DNA from: Crystallibacter degradans
GTDB taxonomy: Bacteria > Actinomycetota > Actinomycetes > Actinomycetales > Micrococcaceae
Length of the DNA stretch: 64,000 bases
Direction: 5' to 3'
Assembly: GCF_012952295.1 (NCBI RefSeq)
Contig: NZ_JABBCH010000001.1
Coordinates: 248,001-312,000 of the forward strand
Position numbers and translations under genes: made by a program
The notes under the pieces: generated by a model
Told to the model about the DNA's origin: nothing
Seen by the model: only the letters and a program-made list of their open reading frames with translations
Databases searched by the model: none
Shown: positions 25,073-35,133 of the stretch, in pieces
Position numbering within the stretch: the first letter of the stretch is position 1
How the letters are laid out: every line of letters starts with the position of its first letter

Positions 25073-26587
25073 TCAGCGGTTCCGCGGACCGCTTCCTTTG
25101 CCGGTTCCATGGCTCACACTCTTGCCCGTTTCCTTGAGCAGCGGCTCGCGGATCGGCGGCAGGAAACCGGTGTCTTCGCCGTCGTCGGTCCCAGCCTGTT
25201 CGGTGCCACCCTGTTCGGCGGCGGCCAGACGCCTGGCCCGCAGCGTCTGCTGGACGCCGAGGCCGATGACCAGGATAAACACGAGGCTGAAACCAACCAC
25301 GATCACGGCAGGGAGCACGTCCCCTTCGAGCCGCGGCGCCTCTGCCACCGGAGTGGTGGGCTCGGGCACGGCTGGCTCTTCCTCCACACGGTTGGCGGGG
25401 ACCTTTGTTTCCGCCGGGGCTACCTGTCCTCTTCGGTGCACGGTGATCCACTGGGCAATCGAGCCCACCGGGTTCGCGCCGACAACGGCCACGTCCGCGG
25501 TTAGGGCGGCTTCCGCGTCCAGAATGCCGAAACCGTAGATCGGGTCGTGACCAGGCACGCCGGCATCCTTGGCCGTGGAAATGATGCGGTTGACCACCTG
25601 GGCCGCGCTCATCTCCGGGTACTCGGCACGGATGAGCGCCGCAACGCCGGAGACCAGCGGGGTGGCGCCGGACGTGCCGGACCAGTCCGCGTAGAGACCT
25701 CCGGGCAGGCCGCCCACCAGGTCCTCGGCCGGCGCCGCCACGCCGATCACGATGCTCTGGGCGGAGGCGCCTTCGCTGGCTTCGCCTTCGCGGTTCAGCC
25801 CGGCCACCGTCAGCACGCCGGGAATGGTGGCGGGTGCGCCGGACTGCTCTGTTCCGCCCGCGCGGTTGCCCGCGGCGGCCACAATAACGACGTCGTTCTG
25901 CTCGGCATAGAGGAACGCTTCGTCCCAGTTTTCAGGCCAGGATGTGCTGGAGCTGGTCAGCGACATATTGATGACCTTGGCACCGTTGTCCACGGCCCAC
26001 TTCACCGCGGCGGGGATCTGCTCTTCGATGCTGACGCCGGCCGGATTCGGCGAGCCGAGCCAGGTGGAGACGGTCAGCAGGTCGGCCTTGGGCGCCACCC
26101 CGATAACGCCGTCGGTACCGGCGCCGATGCCCTTGTCCTTGGGCTCCGGCGCCTTCTCGTCGTCGTCCTTCCGGTCTTTGTCCTTGCCGCCCTTGTCCGC
26201 ATCCTTCTTTTCGGGCGCGTGGCCGCGGCCGGCCAGCAAGGTGGCCACGAGGGTGCCGTGTTCAGGAGTCTGGCCGATGCCGCGCTGCCCGTTGGCCGAA
26301 CCGGCTCCGGAAACATCCGTACCACCGACGACGGCGCCCTTGAGATCCGGGTGGGTGGCGTCCACGCCGCTGTCGATGACGGCGACCTTGACGCCTTCGC
26401 CCTGCGAGGTCTTCCAGGCCTCGCGGATGCCGTAGGAGTCCAGCCAGTACTGCTTGTCGCGGGTTGCATCGGCCATGGCTGCCGGGGCGAAGACTGTGCC
26501 GCCCACCAAGGCCAGCACGGAGACCACAGAGAGTGCGGCGGCTCGGACCGTGGCCCGACGGCCCGGTCTTCCGGCTCTGCTGTGCAT
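25073..26587 (-). CDS. Membrane-anchored S8 family serine protease (subtilase, mycosin-like layout)
   Basis: Secreted subtilisin-type protease of 504 aa held by a C-terminal helix. It has a signal peptide (about 1-39), catalytic Asp72 in AVIDSGVD, His110 in EHGTLVA, the oxyanion Asn in AAAGN near 241 and Ser306 in GTSGATP. A membrane helix follows at about 418-440, then a cytosolic tail. Between His and the core there is a highly charged Lys/Asp/Glu insertion (about 126-152). The arrangement resembles mycosins of type VII secretion, but no ESX genes are near. The ATG has GAGG 6 nt upstream. ndh lies downstream on the same strand after a gap of 114 bp. Confidence 0.88.
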   Translation of the reverse strand: MHSRAGRPGRRATVRAAALSVVSVLALVGGTVFAPAAMADATRDKQYWLDSYGIREAWKTSQGEGVKVAVIDSGVDATHPDLKGAVVGGTDVSGAGSANGQRGIGQTPEHGTLVATLLAGRGHAPEKKDADKGGKDKDRKDDDEKAPEPKDKGIGAGTDGVIGVAPKADLLTVSTWLGSPNPAGVSIEEQIPAAVKWAVDNGAKVINMSLTSSSTSWPENWDEAFLYAEQNDVVIVAAAGNRAGGTEQSGAPATIPGVLTVAGLNREGEASEGASAQSIVIGVAAPAEDLVGGLPGGLYADWSGTSGATPLVSGVAALIRAEYPEMSAAQVVNRIISTAKDAGVPGHDPIYGFGILDAEAALTADVAVVGANPVGSIAQWITVHRRGQVAPAETKVPANRVEEEPAVPEPTTPVAEAPRLEGDVLPAVIVVGFSLVFILVIGLGVQQTLRARRLAAAEQGGTEQAGTDDGEDTGFLPPIREPLLKETGKSVSHGTGKGSGPRNR

Positions 26588-26697
26588 GCGTGTCCTCTTT
26601 CCTGGATTCCCCGGTGTCCTGCCAGTCCCCTTGATCGGGGCATGGCGGACAATCCTACCGTTGATCGGACCGGCGGCCCTTCTCGGTTACTTCCTGC

Positions 26698-27642
26698 TTA
26701 CCTGCGGGCGGCGCTCATGGCGATGCCGTCGAGGATGTCGTGCTCGCTGGCGGTGGCCCCGTTGACCCTGCCGGCGGTCAGTTCATTGACACGGTTGTTA
26801 ATGGTGCGCCAGATCAGGGCCCCGGCGCCAATCACGTCCACCCGGCCCGGATGCATGTAGGGCAGCGCGGCGCGTTCAGCGCGGGACATGGACAGCAGCG
26901 ACGTGCAGGCGGCGGCGGTTTTGGCCGCATCCAGTTCCGCACCGTGGATGGTGTTGGGCTGGTATTCGGTCAACCCGAGGGCATGCGCCGTCACGGTGGT
27001 GATGGACCCGGCCACTCCGACCAGCCGGTCCGTGTCCGCGAGCGGCACGTCCGCCAGCACAGCGCCGATGTAGTCCTTGATGTCCGCTTCCGCCGCGGCG
27101 ATTTCGACGGCGGTCGGCGGGTCTGATTTCAGGTGCCGTTCGGTGAAGCGCACGCAGCCCATGTCCGTGCTCAAGGCCGCTTGGACGCCCTCGGACGTGC
27201 CGAGGACAAACTCGGTGCTGCCGCCGCCCAGATCGACCACCAGCACCTTCTCCCCCGGTGCCGTGGCCAGCACGCTTGCCGCGCCAGTGAAGGACAGTTC
27301 GGCCTCCTCGGCGCCGGTGACCACTTCCGGTTCCACCCCGACGCGCTCCCGGATCCCGTCGACAAAGACCTGCCGGTTGCCCGCGTCGCGGGTAGCGGAG
27401 GTCGCGACGAAGCGCAGGCGTTCGGCGCCGTGCTCCTGCAGCAGGCTCGCGTATTCCTCCGCCGCGGCGAAGGTACGTGCCAGCGCTTCATCGGCGAGCA
27501 TGCCGGTGGCGTCGACGCCCTGGCCAAGCCGGACCACCTTCATCAGCCGCACCACGTCGGTCAGCACGCCGTCGTCGTCGATGTCGGCAATCAGCAGGCG
27601 GATGGAGTTCGTTCCGCAGTCAATGGCCCCTACGCGGCTCAT
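26698..27642 (-). CDS. ppx: Ppx/GppA family exopolyphosphatase
   Basis: Sugar-kinase/Hsp70-fold phosphatase hydrolysing inorganic polyphosphate and perhaps pppGpp. The 314-aa product is the short actinobacterial form (Ppx1/Ppx2-like), with AIDCGTNSIRLLIAD at the N-terminus, RFVATSATRDAGNR near 70 and the phosphate-binding VLVVDLGGGSTEF near 133. The C-terminal domains of E. coli Ppx are absent. Its ATG overlaps the DUF501 stop (ATGA). It is the last gene in the conserved order eno, ftsB-like, DUF501, ppx. Confidence 0.92.
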   Translation of the reverse strand: MSRVGAIDCGTNSIRLLIADIDDDGVLTDVVRLMKVVRLGQGVDATGMLADEALARTFAAAEEYASLLQEHGAERLRFVATSATRDAGNRQVFVDGIRERVGVEPEVVTGAEEAELSFTGAASVLATAPGEKVLVVDLGGGSTEFVLGTSEGVQAALSTDMGCVRFTERHLKSDPPTAVEIAAAEADIKDYIGAVLADVPLADTDRLVGVAGSITTVTAHALGLTEYQPNTIHGAELDAAKTAAACTSLLSMSRAERAALPYMHPGRVDVIGAGALIWRTINNRVNELTAGRVNGATASEHDILDGIAMSAARR

Positions 27643-28343
27643 CGGGCTCCCTCTTCCTGTTCCGGTGCGTTGTGTTCAGGTGCGCCGTGTTCGCCGGCAG
27701 GCTCGTCTTCGGCAGCACGACGACGTTCGGCCTTCTTGGCTTCGAGCTCTTCGGGGCTGAGCCCCTGGGTCTTGGTGTGGCGGCTCAGGTCCTTCGCGGG
27801 GGCCGGCCCCGCGACGTCCCAAGCGCCGTCGCAATAACAGCGGTCCTTGGTCCACCATTCCGCGATCCCGTCCAGCGCCTCGTCGCCCAGTGGGTTCACG
27901 CCTGGGCCGACGGCCAGCGAATGCCCCACCAGCACATGCAGGCACTTGACCCGGGTTGGCATGCCGCCCGCGGAGACACCAGCGATCTCGGGGACAGACC
28001 CCACGCCGGTGCGGGCGCCGATTTCATCGCGGACGCGCAGATAGTCCTCGTGCGCTCCGCGGTAGGCGGCAGCGAGTTCCGGATCCTGTTCGAGCCGTTC
28101 GGTCATTTCGGTCATGACGCCGGCGGCCTCGAGCCGGGACACGGCCGAGGTGATGATCGGATGGGTCAGGTAGAAAGTCGTGGGGAACGGGATGCCGTTG
28201 CCCAGCCGCGGCGCCGTCGTCGCTACCAGAGGGTTGCCGCAGACGCAGCGCGCTCCGATTTCCACCACGTCCCGCACCGGCCGGCTGAGCTGCCGGCTGA
28301 GGGTCTCCAGGTCCTGGGGAGTGGGTGTGCGCGGGTCTTCCAT
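27639..28343 (-). CDS. DUF501 domain protein
   Basis: A 234-aa cytosolic protein of the actinobacterial DUF501 family, function unknown. Conserved pieces: GARCVCGNPLVATTAPRL near 29 with two Cys, GIPFPTTFYLTHP near 49, GGMPTRVKCLHVLVGHSLA near 128, and EWWTKDRCYCDG near 165. The several conserved Cys and His residues suggest a metal site. The last 50 residues are charged and disordered. The ATG at 28343 has AGGAAGGA upstream. It lies between the ftsB-like gene and ppx, overlapping ppx by 4 bp. Confidence 0.88.
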   Translation of the reverse strand: MEDPRTPTPQDLETLSRQLSRPVRDVVEIGARCVCGNPLVATTAPRLGNGIPFPTTFYLTHPIITSAVSRLEAAGVMTEMTERLEQDPELAAAYRGAHEDYLRVRDEIGARTGVGSVPEIAGVSAGGMPTRVKCLHVLVGHSLAVGPGVNPLGDEALDGIAEWWTKDRCYCDGAWDVAGPAPAKDLSRHTKTQGLSPEELEAKKAERRRAAEDEPAGEHGAPEHNAPEQEEGAR

Positions 28344-28472
28344 GGCGCGGTCCTTCCTGACTGTGCGGACATGCTGGTGCGGGCTGAATGGATGGCTCGT
28401 GGTCCTGGTCCGACGCGGACGCCTCGGCGCTGCATCGGTTCCGTCGGCCACCGATGTAGCCGGGCAGACCGG

Positions 28473-29303
28473 CTATTCCGCTGGTTTCTCGGCCGGCTCG
28501 TCCTGCTTTTCGGAGCTGTCCGGTTTGTCGGCGTTCTCTTCCGCCGGAACGTCGGTCGCTGCCCGCTTGACCGAGTCCCACAGCGCGTCCACCCACGGCA
28601 GGTTGGACGGCGCCGCTACAGACGCATGTTCCTCGGATTCGCTCAGCCCTTCGGTCCCGGTCACCAGATAACGTGTCTCACCCGGCATTACATAGAATAT
28701 GCGATCCCGGGCCTGTTGTTTGATGTACTCCGGGTCCTCCCAGCGCGCCAGCTCCTTCTCCAGCTGGCTCTGGGTCTTCTGCTCCGCGGCAATTTCACGT
28801 TCCAGGGCGGCGATCGCGGAGCGTTGCTCGATGAAGATCCGCACGGATGGGGCCAGCAGAATCGTGATCGTCACGAGTACGACGGCGAGGGCCAGCATTC
28901 GTCCGGAAAAACCCCTGGCCGGGACCGGTGTGCTTCCGGTGCCGTCGCCGCCGTCCTCCGGCCGGTCCTTCGGCGTCGTCCTGCTGATGATGGGTTGCCG
29001 GATGGCGCCGGAGAGCTCGCGGCGTTCGGCCGCCCGGGCCTCCGACGGCGAGGGCTTCTTTTTGGGTCCTTCGGCTTTCGATCCGTGGGACTTGGCCTCG
29101 GAGCCGCCGAAGTCCGCGCGGATAACCTTCGCCTCGGACGAGGCACCCTCGTGCGCCTCATGCCCCGCTGCCCCGCCATGGTCGCGGCCGGTGTTCCCGG
29201 ACACGGAACCACCCGGCGCCCCTGAACCGGCACCTGTTTGCACAGGCCCGCTGCCGCCGGCCGGGCGGCCGGCACGTGGCACTCTGGGACGTCGGGTGGC
29301 CAT
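28473..29303 (-). CDS. FtsB/DivIC-type septum formation initiator
   Basis: Single-pass divisome protein, 276 aa. It has a long disordered, Gly/Ser/Lys/Pro-rich cytosolic N-terminus (about 1-135), one membrane helix (LALAVVLVTITILLAPSV, about 137-154) and an external leucine-zipper coiled coil (about 158-190) rich in Glu and Lys. The family hallmark DPEYIKQQARDRIFYVMPGE follows, and then an acidic tail. In this order next to eno it matches the actinobacterial FtsB homologue that works with FtsL and FtsQ. The ATG has TAGGAG upstream. Confidence 0.88.
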   Translation of the reverse strand: MATRRPRVPRAGRPAGGSGPVQTGAGSGAPGGSVSGNTGRDHGGAAGHEAHEGASSEAKVIRADFGGSEAKSHGSKAEGPKKKPSPSEARAAERRELSGAIRQPIISRTTPKDRPEDGGDGTGSTPVPARGFSGRMLALAVVLVTITILLAPSVRIFIEQRSAIAALEREIAAEQKTQSQLEKELARWEDPEYIKQQARDRIFYVMPGETRYLVTGTEGLSESEEHASVAAPSNLPWVDALWDSVKRAATDVPAEENADKPDSSEKQDEPAEKPAE

Positions 29304-29384
29304 GGAGCTCCTAGATCATTGGTCGTCGGCAGGCATTGAGGTTATCAGTTCCCACTTAAGACGATACAGATTCAGGGGCAGGGT

Positions 29385-30734
<1,350 letters not shown>

Positions 30735-30761
30735 CTAAGCGTAATCGAGAACGGTGCGTGC

Positions 30762-31475
30762 TTATGCGCCCGTTACGCCGCGTTGAAACCGGCGTACCGC
30801 GCCGCGCAGCGCCTGCTCCGCGTCCAGACCTGCGGCCGAAGCCTGGCTAACGACGGCGAGCAGCAGGTTTCCGAGTTCGGTTTCCGACGTCGGGGCCTGG
30901 CTTTGCGGGGCCAGCGGCTCGTCGTGCGACGTCGGTGACTGGCTACCTGCCTCGGAGCTTCCCAGCTGCTGGTCCATCGGGAAGCCGGCGCGTCTGGCCC
31001 GGTCGATCGACTTCGCCGCCAGCGTCAGTGCGGGCAAGGTCGGCGGGATGCCGTCGAACGGGCTGTCCCGCTCCGGCCGCTCATCCTGCTTGACCGCGTC
31101 ATAGCTGGCGACGATCTCCTCGATGCTTTCGGGGAAGGACTCCTGCAGCGAACCATCGGGCTTGAACACATGCCGGTTCCGGCGGACCAGCTTTGCGCTC
31201 AGGTACTCGGCCACATCCTCAAAGTCGAAGTTGCCGGCCTCCTCCTGGATCCGGGCATGCAGCAGCACCTGGAAGAGGACGTCGGCCAACTCGCCCTTGA
31301 GTTCGCCGGTTGCGGTACCCGGCCCGGCCTCGATGACCTCGGCCAGCTCGTGGGATTCCTCGATCAGGTACTCGACCAAGGACTCGTGGGTGAGCGCGGC
31401 TGTCCACAAGCAATGCTCGCGCAGCAGCGCCACCACCTGCACAAGCCGGCCGACCGCCGTCGTGCTTTCAGCCAT
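30762..31475 (-). CDS. mazG: MazG family nucleoside triphosphate pyrophosphohydrolase
   Basis: House-cleaning NTP pyrophosphohydrolase of 237 aa. The all-alpha MazG domain has CLWTAALTHESLVEYLIEE with the metal-binding Glu pattern (about 24-45), GELKGELADVLFQVLLHARI near 57 and RRNRHVF near 99. Compared with typical MazG there is a Ser/Gln/Pro-rich insertion (about 170-200) before the last helices. ATG at 31475 begins the family sequence; its ribosome-binding site is weak, and it lies 7 nt after the ada stop, so coupling is likely. Confidence 0.88.
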   Translation of the reverse strand: MAESTTAVGRLVQVVALLREHCLWTAALTHESLVEYLIEESHELAEVIEAGPGTATGELKGELADVLFQVLLHARIQEEAGNFDFEDVAEYLSAKLVRRNRHVFKPDGSLQESFPESIEEIVASYDAVKQDERPERDSPFDGIPPTLPALTLAAKSIDRARRAGFPMDQQLGSSEAGSQSPTSHDEPLAPQSQAPTSETELGNLLLAVVSQASAAGLDAEQALRGAVRRFQRGVTGA

Positions 31476-31482
31476 GGCAGGT

Positions 31483-32628
31483 TTAGCCCTGGTAGGCCCT
31501 GAATCCTTCGGCGATGAACTCGACCAGCGCCTCGCGCTCTTCCAGCGGCAGGAAGGCTGCTTCCGCCGCATTGAGTGTGATTTCGAGCAGGTCATCGAGG
31601 TCGTAATCGAAAGTTTCGACCAGCAGTTCGTACTCGTCGGAGAGGGTAACGCCGCTCATCAAACGGTTGTCCGCGTTGATGGTGACCTTGAAACCGGTCT
31701 GGTACAGCAGGTCGAACGGGTGGTTTTCGATGCCCTCGCCAAAGGGCGCGGTGGCACCGGTCTGGAGGTTCGAGGACGGGCTGCATTCCAGCGCGATGCC
31801 GCGGTCCCGGACCCAGGCGGCAACCCGGCCCAGCGTGACGAGGCCCAGGTCGGCGTCGTTCTCTTCATTCGGGCTGAAGTCCACCTGGATATCTTCGGCG
31901 ATGCGCACGCCGTGGCCCAGGCGCAGGGCGCGGCCGCTGACCAGGGCGTCGACGATGCTGTCCAGCCCGGCGGCCTCGCCGGCGTGGATGGTGACGGGGA
32001 ACTGGTTTTCGGCCAGGTAGGTGAACGCGTCCTTGAACCGGTACGGCGGGAAGCCGTCCTCGGCGCCGGCGATGTCGAAGCCGACTGCGCCCTTGTCCCG
32101 GTGCCGGAGGGCGAGCTCGGCAATTTCCTGGCCGCGGTCCGCGTGGCGCATGGCGGTAATCAGCTGTCCGACCTGGATGGGCCGGCCGCTGGCCTCGACC
32201 GAGTCCACGCCTGCTTCAAGCCCGGCCTGGACCGCTTCGACTGCCTCATCCAGCGTCAGCCCCTTGGTGAGGTGCTGCTCCGGCGCCCAGCGCACCTCGC
32301 CGTACACCACGCCGTCGTCCGCCAGATCCTCGACGAACTCCTTGGCGACCCGGTGCAGGCCTTCCTTGGTCTGCATTACGGCTACGGTGTGGTCGAACGT
32401 TTCCAGATAGCGGACCAGCGAGCCGGAGTCCGCGGATTCACGGAACCACTCGCCCAAGGCGACAGGGTCGGTGGACGGCAACTGGTGGCCCGCTTCCGCG
32501 GCCAGTTCGATGATGGTCCCGGGGCGGAGTCCGCCGTCGAGGTGGTCGTGCAGCGAAACTTTGGGGAGGCTGCGGATATCAATGTCGACGTCGGCGGCAG
32601 GGTCAGCAGAGTAATTAGGCTCAGTCAC
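31483..32628 (-). CDS. add: Adenosine deaminase
   Basis: Purine salvage enzyme converting adenosine to inosine, 381 aa. The TIM barrel carries zinc ligands in KVSLHDHLDGGLRP (about 20-33), the later His of PVTIHAGEAAG near 230, the catalytic RLGHGVRIAED near 258, and ECSPSSN followed by TINADNRLMSG near 330. GTG at 32628 is chosen because the family sequence starts soon after it. TAAGGT lies 7 nt in front and may be a -10 box, though AAGGTGG could also act as a ribosome-binding site. Followed closely by mazG. Confidence 0.92.
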   Translation of the reverse strand: MTEPNYSADPAADVDIDIRSLPKVSLHDHLDGGLRPGTIIELAAEAGHQLPSTDPVALGEWFRESADSGSLVRYLETFDHTVAVMQTKEGLHRVAKEFVEDLADDGVVYGEVRWAPEQHLTKGLTLDEAVEAVQAGLEAGVDSVEASGRPIQVGQLITAMRHADRGQEIAELALRHRDKGAVGFDIAGAEDGFPPYRFKDAFTYLAENQFPVTIHAGEAAGLDSIVDALVSGRALRLGHGVRIAEDIQVDFSPNEENDADLGLVTLGRVAAWVRDRGIALECSPSSNLQTGATAPFGEGIENHPFDLLYQTGFKVTINADNRLMSGVTLSDEYELLVETFDYDLDDLLEITLNAAEAAFLPLEEREALVEFIAEGFRAYQG

Positions 32629-32635
32629 AGGCACC

Positions 32636-32641
32636 ACCTTA
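32636..32641 (-). promoter_or_regulatory. Possible -10 box of the adenosine deaminase gene
   Basis: Reverse strand TAAGGT, 7 nt before the GTG at 32628. It overlaps a purine-rich stretch, so the reading as a ribosome-binding site remains open. Confidence 0.35.
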
Positions 32642-32716
32642 CGTCGACAGCCGAACCGATGCACGCCCCGGCGGCCGTTGTGTAGAGGTTGTGAAAACGA
32701 GGTGATAACGGGAGGT

Positions 32717-33427
32717 TCAGTGCGAGACCGGGGTGCCGGTCCGCGCCTGCGCGCTCTTGGAGGTGGCTGCTGAATTTTCCGTTGCCGAGGCTGCGTCCTC
32801 TGCCTCATGGCTCCTACGTGCCTTGCGCTTGTAGAGCAGTTTCAGGCCATGGTCGATGACGAGACCCAGGGCCAGGGCGATGACGATGGCCAAGCCGGCA
32901 GCCAGCAGGCTGTGGTCGTGGAACCACTGCCCGGCGAGGGCGCCGATGCCCACGGAATAGAGCGACCAGGAGATGCCGGCAATGATGCTGAAGAACACGA
33001 ACCTGCGATGATGGAAGCCAGTGGCGCCGGCGGTCATATTGACCGCCACACGGCCGATGGGAATGTAGCGGGCACTGAGGATCAGCAGGGCTCCGCGGCG
33101 GTCGAGTTCTTTCCGGGCCCAGGCGAAGGCCGAGGCGACGCGCGGCCGCTGCATCCATTTGAAGCGGTTCGAGCCGATGCGCCTGCCGATCAGATACGCA
33201 ATGTTGTCCCCCGCCATGGCACCCGCGGCAGCGATCGCGATGACCAGCCAGATATTCGGAACGCCCGCCGAAACGGCCAGCGCGGCCAGGGCAACGACCA
33301 CGGATTCGCTCGGCACCGGCGGGAAAATTCCGTCAATGAGGCAGAGTGCGAAAAGCAGCGGATACACCCACCATTGGGCGGCCGCATCGATGATGAAGAC
33401 GTTGAGAGCGTCCATAAAAGCCTGCAC
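32717..33427 (-). CDS. DedA family membrane protein
   Basis: A 236-aa inner-membrane protein of the DedA/SNARE-associated family; some members act as undecaprenyl-phosphate or phospholipid flippases. Features: IDGIFPPVPSESVVVALA near 32, the re-entrant AAAGAMAGDNIAYLIGRRIG near 66, ARYIPIGRVAVNMTAGATG near 118 with the conserved Arg, four or five helices in all and a basic C-terminal tail. The start is GTG at 33427 with AGGAT nearby; ATG at 33415 is possible. Confidence 0.88.
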   Translation of the reverse strand: MQAFMDALNVFIIDAAAQWWVYPLLFALCLIDGIFPPVPSESVVVALAALAVSAGVPNIWLVIAIAAAGAMAGDNIAYLIGRRIGSNRFKWMQRPRVASAFAWARKELDRRGALLILSARYIPIGRVAVNMTAGATGFHHRRFVFFSIIAGISWSLYSVGIGALAGQWFHDHSLLAAGLAIVIALALGLVIDHGLKLLYKRKARRSHEAEDAASATENSAATSKSAQARTGTPVSH

Positions 33428-33592
33428 GTGAATGATCCTGTTCGCCGGTTGGTTATTCCAACGATGTCACGTTGCAATAAGTGCCGCTATGGGGCGTTGC
33501 CCTGATCAACACCCTGAGATAACGGTACGTGCCCGAAACCCTGGACGCATCATCCCCGAGTCGCATGACGGCAGGATCTGCGCAACTGATTA

Positions 33593-33630
33593 CCGCGGCT
33601 GCCTCATCCCTCGGGACGAGGCAGCCGCGG
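33593..33630. repeat. 13-bp perfect inverted repeat
   Basis: CCGCGGCTGCCTC (33593-33605) and its exact complement (33618-33630), with an inner TCCC/GGGA pairing in the 12-nt loop. A very stable hairpin on either strand, possibly a second terminator. Confidence 0.65.
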
Positions 33631-33722
33631 CTCCGGCCGCTCCCCCGGACGCCGGTACGACAACAATTATCCTCGCCCCGTGCCCTCTGCGGAAGAGGTT
33701 TGTCCATCCAATGTAGATACTC

Positions 33723-33750
33723 CTACCCCAGTTTCTAGGTGCTGGGGTAG
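33723..33750 (-). terminator. Hairpin downstream of deoA
   Basis: A 9-bp perfect stem CTACCCCAG/CTGGGGTAG (33723-33731, 33742-33750) with a 10-nt loop, about 70 nt past the deoA stop. A likely terminator, with no clear T run. Confidence 0.55.
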
Positions 33751-33818
33751 TTGGTTCAGTCCGGTGGGAGCGCTGGCCCCGGCCGGGGTGCATCGACGGA
33801 GACAGCGTGCGCGTGCGC

Positions 33819-35105
33819 TCAGGCGATGCGGTCGATGACCAGTTGCTGATCGGGCCTGTCCCCTTCCGGACCAATAACGACGGCGTCCGCCAGCGCTTCC
33901 TTCGCCCGGTCGAATTTGTCCGGAGTATCCGTCAGCAGGGTCATCAGCGGCTCCCCCGCCCGGACCAGCGCGCCCGGCTTGGCATGCATCCGCACCCCGG
34001 CCCCGGCCTGGACCGGATCCTCCTTGCGGGCGCGGCCGGCACCCAGGCGCCAGGCGGCAACCCCGACGGCGAGGGCATCCAGTTCCAGCAGGACGCCGTC
34101 CGCCGCGGCATAGACCACTTCGGATTCCTTTGCGACCGGCAACGCTGCCCGAGGATCGCCGCCCTGCGCCTCGATCATGCGGTTCCAGACGTCCATCGCC
34201 CGCCCGTCCTTGAGCGCGGCGGCCGGATCAGCGTCCGGCACGCCGGCAGCCTGCAGCATTTCTTCGGCCAGCCGGATGGTCAGCTCCACCACGTCCTGGG
34301 GACCGCCGCCGGCCAGTACCTCCACGGACTCTTCCACCTCAATGGCGTTGCCGGCGGTCAGTCCCAGGGGCGTACGCATGTTGGTCAGCAAGGCTACCGT
34401 GTTCACGCCGGCGTCCTTGCCCAGGCCCACCATGGTTTCGGCCAGCTCGCGGGCCATGTCCTTGTCCTTCATGAACGCACCGGAGCCAACCTTCACGTCC
34501 AGTACCAGCGAACCGGTGCCCTCGGCGATCTTCTTGCTCATGATGGACGAGGCGATCAGTGGGATGGCCTCCACCGTGCCGGTGACATCACGCAAGGCGT
34601 AGAGCTTCTTGTCCGCCGGGGCCAGGCCGGCGCCCGCGGCGCAGATCACGGCACCCACGTCGGCCAGTTGGGCCATCATGTCGTCGTTGGACAGATCCGC
34701 GCGCCAGCCGGGAATCGACTCCAGCTTGTCCAGGGTTCCGCCCGTATGGCCGAGCCCGCGGCCGGACAGCTGCGGGACGGCGACCCCGAAGACGGCTACC
34801 AGCGGGGCCAGCGGCAGGGTGATCTTGTCCCCCACTCCGCCGGTGGAATGCTTGTCGGTGGTCGTCTTGCCGAGCGAAGAGAAGTCCATCTTCTCGCCCG
34901 AGGCGATCATCGCCGTTGTCCATTGGGTGATTTCTTCGCGGCTCATGCCGTTCAGGAGGATGGCCATGTTCAGGGCGGACATCTGCTCGTCGGCGATGGC
35001 ACCGCGGGTGTAGGCGTCGATGGTCCAGCTGATCTGCTCCGGACTCAACGTGCCCTTGTCGCGTTTGATCCGGATGATGTCGACGGCGTCGAAATTCTCT
35101 CCCAC
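33819..35105 (-). CDS. deoA: Thymidine phosphorylase
   Basis: Phosphorolysis of thymidine (or pyrimidine nucleosides generally) to the base and deoxyribose 1-phosphate, 428 aa. The family N-terminus (IIRIKRDKGTLSPEQI), the phosphate site KHSTGGVGDK near 86, the signature SGRGLGHTGGTLDKLES near 116 and VGSGAFMKDKDMA near 203 are all present. The GTG start at 35105 has AAGGAGAG in front. It is the last gene of the nucleoside uptake operon, 28 nt after cdd, so imported cytidine and uridine derivatives are handled in sequence. Confidence 0.94.
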   Translation of the reverse strand: MGENFDAVDIIRIKRDKGTLSPEQISWTIDAYTRGAIADEQMSALNMAILLNGMSREEITQWTTAMIASGEKMDFSSLGKTTTDKHSTGGVGDKITLPLAPLVAVFGVAVPQLSGRGLGHTGGTLDKLESIPGWRADLSNDDMMAQLADVGAVICAAGAGLAPADKKLYALRDVTGTVEAIPLIASSIMSKKIAEGTGSLVLDVKVGSGAFMKDKDMARELAETMVGLGKDAGVNTVALLTNMRTPLGLTAGNAIEVEESVEVLAGGGPQDVVELTIRLAEEMLQAAGVPDADPAAALKDGRAMDVWNRMIEAQGGDPRAALPVAKESEVVYAAADGVLLELDALAVGVAAWRLGAGRARKEDPVQAGAGVRMHAKPGALVRAGEPLMTLLTDTPDKFDRAKEALADAVVIGPEGDRPDQQLVIDRIA

Positions 35106-35133
35106 GTGACTCTCCTTCTTTAGCGTGCTGGAC

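Larger units (their letters stand above)
33428..33818 (-). other. Gene-free stretch between deoA and the DedA gene
   Basis: These 391 bases show no convincing coding frame. They contain the deoA terminator-like hairpin (33723-33750), a 13-bp perfect inverted repeat (33593-33630), a short GTTGG/CCAAC repeat near 33454 and presumably the DedA promoter, which I cannot place. Confidence 0.6.
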
